A model generated the notes under the pieces. That model was not told the DNA's origin, ran no database searches, and was given only the letters and a program-made list of their open reading frames with translations. From Zymomonas sp. (lineage in GTDB: Bacteria > Pseudomonadota > Alphaproteobacteria > Sphingomonadales > Sphingomonadaceae), in contig JAIYAJ010000413.1 in the NCBI GenBank assembly GCA_027489105.1, positions 1 to 8,532 on the forward strand: a stretch of DNA of 8,532 nucleotides, written 5' to 3'. The position numbers were made by a program, and so were the translations under genes. Positions within the stretch are counted from its first letter, which is position 1. Every line of letters begins with the position of its first letter. Positions 1 to 5,742 of this stretch are shown here, one piece after another.

Positions 1-837
1 AAGCACGACAAGATCACCGGGCTCGAAAACTGCGACAAGGTGATCGACATCGACCAGTCGCCGATCGGCCGCACCCCGCGCTCGAACCCGGCGACCTATA
101 CCGGCGCCTTCACCAACATTCGCGACTGGTTTGCCGCGCTGCCGGAATCGCTGGCGCGGGGCTACAAGCCGGGCAGGTTCAGCTTCAACGTCAAGGGCGG
201 CCGGTGCGAGGCGTGCCAGGGCGACGGCGTGCTCAAGATCGAGATGCACTTCCTGCCCGACGTCTATGTTACGTGCGACGTGTGCCACGGCGCGCGCTAC
301 AACCGCGAGACGCTGGAGGTGAAGTTCAAGGGCAAGTCGATCGCCGACGTGCTCGACATGACGGTCGAGGACGCAGTCGAGTTCTTCAAGGCGGTGCCCC
401 CGATCCGCGACAAGATGGCGATGCTCGCCGAGGTCGGCCTTGGCTATATCAAGGTCGGGCAGCAGGCGACGACGCTGTCGGGCGGCGAAGCGCAGCGGGT
501 GAAACTGGCCAAGGAACTGTCGCGCCGGTCGACCGGCAACACCCTCTACATCCTCGACGAGCCGACGACCGGCCTGCACTTCGAGGACGTCCGCAAGCTG
601 CTCGAAGTGCTCCACGCGCTGGTCGAGCAGGGCAATACGGTGGTGGTGATCGAACATAATCTGGAGGTCATCAAGACCGCCGACTGGATCATCGACCTGG
701 GCCCCGAAGGCGGCGTCCGGGGCGGCGAGATCGTCGCGGAGGGGACGCCGGAGAAGGTCGCGAAGGAGCCGCGCAGCTACACCGGCCATTATCTGAAGCC
801 GCTGCTGGAGGCGGGTGCACAGGCGGCGGCAAAATAG
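1..837 (+). CDS. uvrA: UvrABC system protein A, C-terminal part (5' end outside window)
   Basis: UvrA is the damage-sensing ABC ATPase of nucleotide excision repair. It dimerises, loads UvrB at bulky DNA lesions and acts in the cytoplasm. The frame is open from base 1 and ends in TAG at 837, giving 278 C-terminal residues of a protein that is usually about 950 aa. Visible in order: the [18 protein letters not shown] segment near base 52; a zinc-binding CxxC...CxxC module (Cys codons at 205, 214, 274 and 283); the ABC signature [15 protein letters not shown] starting at base 475; Walker B with D-loop ([11 protein letters not shown]) near 547-580; and the switch histidine in [11 protein letters not shown]. 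The C-terminus [11 protein letters not shown] is typical. The promoter is outside the window, so SOS control cannot be judged. No hairpin terminator is seen after the stop, so read-through into the next gene 46 bp away is possible. Confidence 0.98.
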   Translation, partial: KHDKITGLENCDKVIDIDQSPIGRTPRSNPATYTGAFTNIRDWFAALPESLARGYKPGRFSFNVKGGRCEACQGDGVLKIEMHFLPDVYVTCDVCHGARYNRETLEVKFKGKSIADVLDMTVEDAVEFFKAVPPIRDKMAMLAEVGLGYIKVGQQATTLSGGEAQRVKLAKELSRRSTGNTLYILDEPTTGLHFEDVRKLLEVLHALVEQGNTVVVIEHNLEVIKTADWIIDLGPEGGVRGGEIVAEGTPEKVAKEPRSYTGHYLKPLLEAGAQAAAK

Positions 838-883
838 GCTCAGGTCACACAGCGGCGGGGCGACAGGAGAGAAGGAGCCCAGA

Positions 884-1075
884 ATGTCCAAGACTGACGA
901 CCCAGCCGACTGGCCCGAAAAGAGAATAGATTTCGTCAGCTTCAAGGACGCCTTGGCAACGCGCCGTGACGCCCTCGGAGCGGAACCGGAGGTCCCGCGC
1001 AACAGCGGTGCGCGACGCACGCCGAGCAAGAAGGCGCTGCTTGCCGCGATCGAGAAGACCGGCAAGCGCTGGTGA
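884..1075 (+). CDS. 63-aa hypothetical protein downstream of uvrA
   Basis: I do not recognise this small protein. The ATG at 884 is chosen over an in-frame upstream start at 815 because AGGAG (873-877) lies 6 bases before it, and because the upstream start would overlap the end of uvrA. The product is soluble, with no signal peptide or membrane segment. The N-terminal half is acidic and contains a DWPEKRIDF stretch and a likely helix. The C-terminal half is basic (GARRTPSKKALLAAIEKTGKRW) and looks like a helical tail that could touch nucleic acid; that is only inference from composition. It lies 46 bp after uvrA on the same strand and may be cotranscribed. It converges on the DUF817 gene, with 58 bp between the stop codons. 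Confidence 0.7.
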   Translation: MSKTDDPADWPEKRIDFVSFKDALATRRDALGAEPEVPRNSGARRTPSKKALLAAIEKTGKRW

Positions 1076-1133
1076 TCTGCATCCGTTACTAGGCTTGGGG
1101 CAGAATCGCTGGTCAGCCCGGCGCGAAAGCCAA

Positions 1134-1994
1134 TCAGCGGCGGCGCTGCCGATCATGCAGCCGCTCGACCAGAACGAAGCTGATGATCATCAGCAGATAC
1201 CAAGCACCGAGCTTGCCGACGGATACCATCGCCCAGCCCCCGCGCTGATGCGGATAGCTCCAGGCGTGGGCGAAGGTGCCGAGATTCTCGGCGAACCAGA
1301 TGAACAGCGCGACGAGGAAGAAGCCGAGAAGAAGGGGCATCCGGCGATGCTCGCGAAAAGGCCGGAAGAACACCCATGTCCGCCGATAGAGCAGCGCCGT
1401 CGCCGCGAACAGCCCGAGACGGATGTCGGGCAGCCAGTGGTGCGCGAAGAAATTGACATAGATCGCTACCGCCAGCGCGATCGTCGCGCCCCGTGGCGGA
1501 TAGTGCGAGAAGCGGAAGTCGAAGATGCGCCAGACACGCGCGAGGTAGCTTCCGACGGCAGCGTACATGAAGCCGGAGAACAGTGGGACGTCCCCGATCC
1601 GCAGCAGGCCCGCCTCGCGATACTCCCAGCTGCCATGCGCGGTCTTGAACAGCTCCATCACGGTGCCGACGATGTGGAACGCGAGGATGACCTTTGCCTC
1701 GCTCCAGCTTTCGAGCCGGAAGGCCAGCATCGCGATCTGGATCAGCAGTGCGGCCACGGTCAGAAAATCGTAGCGCGCGATCGGTGCGGGCGCAGGCCAC
1801 CAGAAATGGGTCGCGAGCAACAGCGCGAGCATCAATCCGCCGAACAGACAGGCCCAGCCCTGCTTGAAGCCGAAGAGCAGGAACTCATAGAGAAAGGCCG
1901 GAAAGCCGCTTTGCGGGGCCGCCGCCTCGAGCCGGGCGCGGACGCCAGCGAAGCGGGTTGCTCCCGATGATCGACGTTCGTCGTGCACGGCCAT
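1134..1994 (-). CDS. DUF817 family integral membrane protein
   Basis: A polytopic inner-membrane protein of unknown function. From the ATG at 1994 it is 286 aa. Hydrophobic segments lie roughly at residues 45-66, 77-93, 101-117, 137-156, 169-184, 191-205, 219-234 and 259-276, so seven or eight membrane passes are likely. Recognisable family stretches are EFLLFGFKQGWACLFGG, the GSWEYREAGLLRIGDVPLFSGFMYAAVGSY region (in parts), and the C-terminal FAENLGTFAHAWSYPHQ. The loops hold conserved-looking charged and aromatic residues (ELFKTAHGSWEY, NFFAHHWLPDIR), which hint at an enzymatic or transport role, but none is established. The frame continues to a GTG at 2063, but that start has no ribosome binding site and would run into the divergent small gene. 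The 1994 ATG has only a weak GCAGG upstream. The gene is divergent from the 45-aa gene at 2065. Confidence 0.88.
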   Translation of the reverse strand: MAVHDERRSSGATRFAGVRARLEAAAPQSGFPAFLYEFLLFGFKQGWACLFGGLMLALLLATHFWWPAPAPIARYDFLTVAALLIQIAMLAFRLESWSEAKVILAFHIVGTVMELFKTAHGSWEYREAGLLRIGDVPLFSGFMYAAVGSYLARVWRIFDFRFSHYPPRGATIALAVAIYVNFFAHHWLPDIRLGLFAATALLYRRTWVFFRPFREHRRMPLLLGFFLVALFIWFAENLGTFAHAWSYPHQRGGWAMVSVGKLGAWYLLMIISFVLVERLHDRQRRR

Positions 1995-2007
1995 AACGTA
2001 GCCTGCA

Positions 2008-2024
2008 TTGTCGAAGCTTGTCGA
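2008..2024. promoter_or_regulatory. Tandem TTGTCGA heptamers in the divergent DUF817 / small-protein control region
   Basis: The 70 bp between the two divergent start codons (1995-2064) must hold both promoters. Two identical TTGTCGA copies start at 2008 and 2018, exactly one helical turn apart, the second overlapping an AAGCTT palindrome. Either copy could be a -35-like element for the + gene or part of an operator. No convincing -10 box is visible. A short T-run follows at 2044-2049. This is a weak regulatory candidate resting only on the repeat and its position. Confidence 0.3.
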
Positions 2025-2064
2025 TGGAGCTCGACGCGCACCCTTTTTTCTCGGAGACCACACG

Positions 2065-2202
2065 ATGAATCACAAGCGTCGGCGCCCCCGCAACCAGCGC
2101 GCGGGCTGCAAATATTGCAAACAGTGGAAGCGTAACGGGCATCGGGCCGAACGACGCGATGGGGAGCGTTTTTCCGACCATCGCCGACGTACGCCGGAAT
2201 AG
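2065..2202 (+). CDS. 45-aa basic conserved small protein with a CxxC motif
   Basis: A very short, strongly basic protein beginning MNHKRRRPRNQRAGCKYCKQ. The ATG at 2065 has CGGAGA (2052-2057) 7 bases upstream, which favours it over an in-frame TTG at 2008. The N-terminal signature (N-x-K-R-R-R-P-x-N-x-R-A-G-C-x-x-C-K) resembles a small conserved hypothetical protein I associate with alphaproteobacteria and other proteobacteria, usually about 45-55 aa; that recollection is unverified. The single CxxC pair could be half of a zinc site, which would imply dimerisation or a partner, and the basic residues suggest RNA or DNA contact. Both ideas are inference. It is divergent from the DUF817 gene (70 bp between starts) and 85 bp before the SRAP gene on the same strand. 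Confidence 0.72.
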   Translation: MNHKRRRPRNQRAGCKYCKQWKRNGHRAERRDGERFSDHRRRTPE

Positions 2203-2287
2203 GTCGCCCGAAGCCCGCAACAAAGGCTTGTCCCTGTCCGATACCTACCCCATCGTCCCGACCGACCCACCCGGAGCGTGACGGCGC

Positions 2288-2950
2288 ATGTGCAATGAGG
2301 TGGCCCGCCGGATCGAGCTGGGCCTGATACGACAGGACTTCGCCGAGTTGCGCATTCCGCTTCGCTTCAGCGAGGGCGTGCCGAACATGGCGCCGCTGCC
2401 GAGCGTGCGGATCACCGATCGGACCGTGATCATCCGCGCCGCGCGCGACGTGTCCGCCCAAGCGGCGTACGAGGCTCCCGACATGGCGCCGGCCGCGGAA
2501 CTGGTCACGCGGCGCTGGAGCTGGCCGGGGCCCTCGGGCAAGCCAGTCTACAACTACCGCAGCGAGGGGCGCGATTTTCGCAATTCGGCGCGGCAGGGCC
2601 GCTGCCTGGTCCCGGTCGACGGATTCTACGAGTTCACCGCGCCCGCCGATCCGCGCGCGAAGCGCAAGGACAAATGGCTGTTCCGGTGGAAGGCGCGCGA
2701 CTGGTTCGCGATCGCCGGCCTGTGGAAGAGCGATCCCGCCATCCCCGATCCGGCCGGCGAAGCCTTCACCCTGCTCACCTGCGAGCCCGGCCCCGACATA
2801 GCGCCCTATCACAGCCGGCAGGTGGTGTTGCTCGACCGTGCGGATTGGGCCGGCTGGCTCGACGGGTCGGCACCGGCGCAGGCGCTGCTGCGCCCCACGC
2901 CCGGCGGCACGCTGAGCGTCGAGCCGGCGGGAGAACCGCGTTTGCTCTAG
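2288..2950 (+). CDS. SOS response-associated peptidase family protein (SRAP/YedK, HMCES-like, DUF159)
   Basis: SRAP proteins bind abasic sites in single-stranded DNA and form a thiazolidine crosslink through Cys2 after the initiator Met is removed, shielding the site during replication. All key positions are present in this 220-aa protein: Met1-Cys2-Asn3; Asn89 in YNYRSE (equivalent to the NARSE motif); Glu115 in VDGFYEF; and His175 in APYHSRQVVLL. The PVYNYRSEGRDFRNSARQGRCLVPVDGFYEF block (shown here only as overlapping motifs) is diagnostic of the family. Length matches the usual 200-240 aa. The ATG at 2288 is fixed by the MCN requirement; GGAG (2273-2276) lies 11 bases upstream, a long spacing. 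The HSRQ string differs from the common HDRMP, but the histidine is kept. I saw no GTTC-N7-GTTC type alphaproteobacterial LexA box in the 85 bp upstream. Confidence 0.95.
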   Translation: MCNEVARRIELGLIRQDFAELRIPLRFSEGVPNMAPLPSVRITDRTVIIRAARDVSAQAAYEAPDMAPAAELVTRRWSWPGPSGKPVYNYRSEGRDFRNSARQGRCLVPVDGFYEFTAPADPRAKRKDKWLFRWKARDWFAIAGLWKSDPAIPDPAGEAFTLLTCEPGPDIAPYHSRQVVLLDRADWAGWLDGSAPAQALLRPTPGGTLSVEPAGEPRLL

Positions 2951-3054
2951 GCCCAGGCAGATAGGGTCCATTTTCGATCATTTTGCAGTCCTCTTGCGCT
3001 TGACCCCGTCCCGAAGCTGACGGCACCTGCTGCCCGTCATCAGGGGAGAGCGAC

Positions 3055-4176
3055 ATGGCGATCATCACCGCACCGGCCGCCGGGCGCCTGCGCATGGACC
3101 TGTTCAATTTCGACCGGCTGACCGATTTCGATTCGATCATCGTGACCCAGACGAGCAGCCTGCTGGCGATCGATGTCGACGGCTATCGCTATGCCTTCTC
3201 CGGCACCGGCGTTCGCTACAACGGCTTTGGCGAGCCGATCAGCGGCGCGATCACGGGCTTTCGCTTCACCCAGGGGTCGACCGTCCTGTTCGAGGCCAGC
3301 GGCTTCTCGGTCAACGCCTCGCTCTTCTATCTGCTCACCTACGCGCCAAATGATCCGCTGAGCCTGCTGCTGGCCGGCAATGACGACTATCGCGGCGGCG
3401 CCCTCGCCGATGTCGTCCGCGACGTCTTCGGTCACAATGTCATCATGGGCGGCGGTGACAGCGACACGCTCACCGGTGGCAACGGCAACGACCATATCTA
3501 CGGCCAGTCGCCCAGCGGAGGGGCTGACGGCGGGGATCTGCTCAACGGCGGCGGCGGTTCGGATTATCTGCAGGGCAATGCGGGGCGCGACACGATCGAC
3601 GGCGGCAGCGGATCGGACCGTATCCAGGGCGGTGCCGACGATGACAGCATCCTCGGCGGCGCTGGGCATGACGTCATCAACGGCAATCGCGGCAGGGATT
3701 CCGTCCAGGGTGGTACCGGCAATGACGCGCTGCGCGGCGGACAGGACGACGACACGATCCAAGGCGGCGAAGGCGACGACCTGATCACGGGCGATCGCGG
3801 GATCGATCGGCTGGAAGGCGGCAGCGGCCGCGACGTCTTCCTGTTCGGGCTCGACAGCGCAACGATCGGGGCCGATCTCCAGGCGATCGACCGGATAGTC
3901 GATCTTTCGACGGTCGACGATGTCCTGTCGCTCGGCTTTCGTCCCGAAGCGATCCTGGAGGGCAGCGTGTCTACCTCGCTCGCCGAGGCGCAGGCGCTCG
4001 CCCAGTCGCTGTTCGATCAGCGCGCCGGAGTCCATGAGGTCGCACTGATCCGGCTGAGCGGCGCTAATGATGCGGTTCTGTTCTGGTCGCAGGACGGCGG
4101 CGGCGGCGTCAACGCGGCCATCGCGCTGGGCGCGTCGTTCGTGAGCGCGTCGCTCGCCTTCGACGATTTCATCTGA
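3055..4176 (+). CDS. RTX (hemolysin-type) calcium-binding repeat protein
   Basis: A 373-aa acidic protein, probably secreted by a type I system. The ATG at 3055 follows GGGGAG (3043-3048) at 6 bases. Residues 1-130 form a beta-rich N-terminal region (DVDGYRYAFSGTGVRYNG, GAITGFRF) resembling a non-catalytic module seen in other alphaproteobacterial RTX proteins; I find no protease, lipase or peroxidase motif. Residues 132-263 hold about 13 GGxGxDxxx nonapeptides, which bind calcium in a parallel beta-roll. The C-terminal 110 residues (FLFGLDSAT, IDRIVDLSTVDDVLSLG, ending SLAFDDFI) resemble the serralysin-type C-terminal domain that carries the uncleaved type I secretion signal. There is no Sec signal peptide, as expected for type I export. 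No ABC/HlyD/TolC genes lie in the window. The likely role is an extracellular or surface protein; the substrate is unknown. Confidence 0.93.
   Translation: MAIITAPAAGRLRMDLFNFDRLTDFDSIIVTQTSSLLAIDVDGYRYAFSGTGVRYNGFGEPISGAITGFRFTQGSTVLFEASGFSVNASLFYLLTYAPNDPLSLLLAGNDDYRGGALADVVRDVFGHNVIMGGGDSDTLTGGNGNDHIYGQSPSGGADGGDLLNGGGGSDYLQGNAGRDTIDGGSGSDRIQGGADDDSILGGAGHDVINGNRGRDSVQGGTGNDALRGGQDDDTIQGGEGDDLITGDRGIDRLEGGSGRDVFLFGLDSATIGADLQAIDRIVDLSTVDDVLSLGFRPEAILEGSVSTSLAEAQALAQSLFDQRAGVHEVALIRLSGANDAVLFWSQDGGGGVNAAIALGASFVSASLAFDDFI
3448..3843 (+). repeat. RTX nonapeptide repeat array, 27-bp coding period
   Basis: The array encodes repeats of GGxGxDxxx, where x positions 7-9 usually hold a hydrophobic residue. 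Two repeats come first (GGGDSDTLT, GGNGNDHIY). A 15-residue insertion (GQSPSGGADGG and following) then breaks the nonapeptide register. Eleven consecutive in-register copies follow from base 3547, from GGGGSDYLQ through GGEGDDLIT and GDRGIDRLE to GGSGRDVFL. Several copies have G-to-N or G-to-D changes at the second position, which is normal in these arrays. At the DNA level the copies have diverged and are not perfect tandem repeats. Confidence 0.9.
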
Positions 4177-4192
4177 GGCTCGCGGCTTATAT

Positions 4193-4215
4193 CCACTCCT
4201 GTCACGAAGGAGTGG
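4193..4215. terminator. Candidate bidirectional terminator hairpin between convergent genes
   Basis: A perfect 8-bp inverted repeat, CCACTCCT (4193-4200) and AGGAGTGG (4208-4215), with a 7-base loop. It sits in the 45-bp gap between the RTX stop (4176) and the stop of the minus-strand GrlR-like gene (4222), exactly where a shared terminator would be expected. Neither strand has a T-run after the stem, so it is not a canonical intrinsic terminator. It could instead act as a 3'-end stabiliser. Confidence 0.55.
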
Positions 4216-4221
4216 GCACGT

Positions 4222-4683
4222 TCAAACGATCTGGCTGCGCTGCGTCATCGGTTCGAAGCGGCGCATGACGACCCGGATGTCGGGGCCGCCGCGGCGCTCG
4301 ATGCGGCCTTCGAACAGGTCGGGGCTTATCGCCTCGGCGACAACGTCCAGCCGGAAGATCGGATCATTGGTTCCGAACATCCGCTGATAGCCGCCGCCGA
4401 AGCCGTGGCGCACGATCGTCAGCGATGCCTGCAAGGTGGTGCCGTCGAGCCGAAAGCCGCCGTGGAAGATGACATGGCCGTCGCCGCCCGCCATGCGGTC
4501 GGCCTCGACGTGAACGACCCCGCCGCGCGTTTCGTCGTCACGACAGCCAAAGGCACCGAAGCGCAAAGTCCACAGGCCCTGGAGGTCGTCGACCGTCACG
4601 CTGCCGGCCTGTGCGCCGATATCGAGCCAGCGCCCGGCAACGGGATGCCGCAGGTCGAATGCTTCGCGGTCCGGTCGTTCCAT
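4222..4683 (-). CDS. GrlR-like small beta-barrel protein (putative)
   Basis: A 153-aa soluble protein without signal peptide or membrane segments. Residues 35-142 match the pattern of the GrlR family fold, a lipocalin-like beta-barrel first known from a regulator of the enteropathogenic E. coli type III secretion island. The pattern is a GLWTLRF opening strand, then GGVVHVEADRMAGGDGHVIFHGGFRLDG (the glycine-rich second and third strands, seen as overlapping motifs), TTLQASLTIVRH, and late strands FRLDVVAEA and GRIERR. Similar proteins occur in many non-pathogenic proteobacteria, where their function is unknown. The N-terminal 34 residues (MERPDREAFDLRHPVAGRW...) are an extra, probably flexible segment. 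The ATG at 4683 with GAGGG 9 bases upstream is chosen over an in-frame TTG at 4701. It is the last gene of the minus-strand series, 120 bp after moxR, and its ribosome binding site lies in a hairpin arm (4693-4720). Confidence 0.6.
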   Translation of the reverse strand: MERPDREAFDLRHPVAGRWLDIGAQAGSVTVDDLQGLWTLRFGAFGCRDDETRGGVVHVEADRMAGGDGHVIFHGGFRLDGTTLQASLTIVRHGFGGGYQRMFGTNDPIFRLDVVAEAISPDLFEGRIERRGGPDIRVVMRRFEPMTQRSQIV

Positions 4684-4692
4684 ATGCCAACG

Positions 4693-4720
4693 CCCTCGCA
4701 ACAGACTGACGTCGCGAGGG
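4693..4720 (-). promoter_or_regulatory. Hairpin covering the ribosome binding site of the GrlR-like gene
   Basis: On the minus strand, CCCTCGC (from 4720 down to 4714) can pair perfectly with GCGAGGG (4699 down to 4693) across a 14-base loop. The GAGGG that serves as Shine-Dalgarno for the ATG at 4683 is inside the second arm, so the folded mRNA would hide it. A TTTT run precedes the stem on the minus strand. Alternatively the dyad could be a DNA operator. Confidence 0.4.
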
Positions 4721-4803
4721 AAAATGGCTGAGCGACCGAGTCGGATACAGACCCGGTGAAATACCTGAGCATTTTGGACGAAAGTCGCGTGACCGGCGTC
4801 CCG

Positions 4804-5649
4804 TCAGTTGCCCGAACGACGGGCAAGGAAAGCGAGGCGCTCGAACAGCATGATGTCCTGCTCATTCTTGAGCAGCGCGCCATGCAGCGGCGGGATCGCC
4901 TTCTTGGGGTCGCGATTCTGCAGAACCTCGAGCGGCATATCCTCGACCAGCAGCAGCTTGAGCCAGTCGAGCAGCTCGCTCGTCGACGGCTTCTTCTTCA
5001 GGCCCGGTACCTCGCGGATCTCGTAGAAGATATCCATCGCGCGCGACACCAGCGTCTTCTGGATGTCCGGGAAGTGGACGTCGACGATCGCCTGCATCGT
5101 CTCGCGGTCGGGAAATTTGATATAGTGGAAGAAGCAGCGGCGCAGAAAGGCGTCGGGCAGTTCCTTCTCGTTGTTCGAGGTGATGACGACGATCGGCCGT
5201 TCCTTCGCCGCCACCGTTTCGCCGGTCTCGTACACGTCGAACGACATGCGATCGAGTTCCTGCAGCAGGTCGTTCGGGAACTCGATATCGGCCTTGTCGA
5301 TCTCATCGATCAGCAGCACCGGCAGGGTCGGCGCAGTGAATGCCTCCCACAGCTTGCCCTTGCGGATATAGTTGCGGATGTCGTGAACCCGCTCATCGCC
5401 GAGTTGGCCATCGCGCAGGCGGGCGACCGCGTCATATTCGTACAGGCCCTGATGCGCCTTGGTGGTCGACTTGATGTGCCACTGGATCAGCGGCGCACCG
5501 GTCGCCGCCGCGATCTCATGCGCGAGGACGGTCTTGCCGGTGCCCGGCTCGCCCTTGACCAGCAGCGGACGCCGCAGCGTGACGGCGGCGTTGACCGCCA
5601 CCTTCAGGTCGTCGGTCGCCACATAGTTGCTCGTACCTTCGAAGCGCAC
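4804..5649 (-). CDS. MoxR-family AAA+ ATPase
   Basis: MoxR ATPases are hexameric AAA+ chaperones that usually work with a VWA-domain protein to mature or activate metalloenzymes and other complexes. In this 281-aa protein: Walker A GEPGTGKT at residues 33-40; Walker B VLLIDEID at 111-118; sensor 1 ITSNNEKELP at 157-165; arginines in AFLRRCFFHYIKFP at 170-171; and a C-terminal lid (residues about 200-281) with GLKKKPSTSELLDWLKLL, typical of the MoxR/CoxD-like branch. Length is normal. The start is GTG at 5649, supported by GGGAGAG about 6 bases upstream on the minus strand. A 6-bp inverted repeat (5662-5667 with 5681-5686) abuts that site. It follows the unknown gene at 5743-6417 by 93 bp and precedes the GrlR-like gene. 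No VWA gene is adjacent. Confidence 0.94.
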   Translation of the reverse strand: MRFEGTSNYVATDDLKVAVNAAVTLRRPLLVKGEPGTGKTVLAHEIAAATGAPLIQWHIKSTTKAHQGLYEYDAVARLRDGQLGDERVHDIRNYIRKGKLWEAFTAPTLPVLLIDEIDKADIEFPNDLLQELDRMSFDVYETGETVAAKERPIVVITSNNEKELPDAFLRRCFFHYIKFPDRETMQAIVDVHFPDIQKTLVSRAMDIFYEIREVPGLKKKPSTSELLDWLKLLLVEDMPLEVLQNRDPKKAIPPLHGALLKNEQDIMLFERLAFLARRSGN

Positions 5650-5742
5650 GCCAATCTCTCCCGCCGGAAAACCGCTGTGTCCGGCGATAGGGTGCGACGG
5701 CGCCGCTTGTCCAGCCCTGTGGCACTGCCTTTGGGGGCGGGG

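Noticed and set aside
1108..1138. GCTGGT / ATCAGC inverted repeat between the 63-aa gene and the DUF817 gene as terminator
   Set aside because: Six pairs including a G-T wobble, a loop of about 19 bases, no T-run, and overlap with the DUF817 stop codon.
966..1970. 334-codon open frame on the + strand
   Set aside because: Antisense to the DUF817 membrane protein and highly charged with low complexity; the opposite strand encodes clear membrane segments.
2203..2287. LexA/SOS box upstream of the SRAP gene
   Set aside because: No GTTC-N7-GTTC or GAAC-N7-GAAC arrangement is present in the gap.
1832..2971. 379-codon open frame on the - strand
   Set aside because: Antisense to the SRAP gene, whose catalytic motifs are all intact, and overlapping several other genes; a shadow.
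2951..3054. TTGACC (3000-3005) and TTGCAG (2983-2988) as -35 boxes for the RTX gene
   Set aside because: No acceptable -10 hexamer lies 16-18 bases downstream of either.
3040..4035. 331-codon open frame on the - strand with Ala/Val/Ile-rich repeats
   Set aside because: Its periodicity is the mirror image of the RTX nonapeptide codons; it has no independent support.
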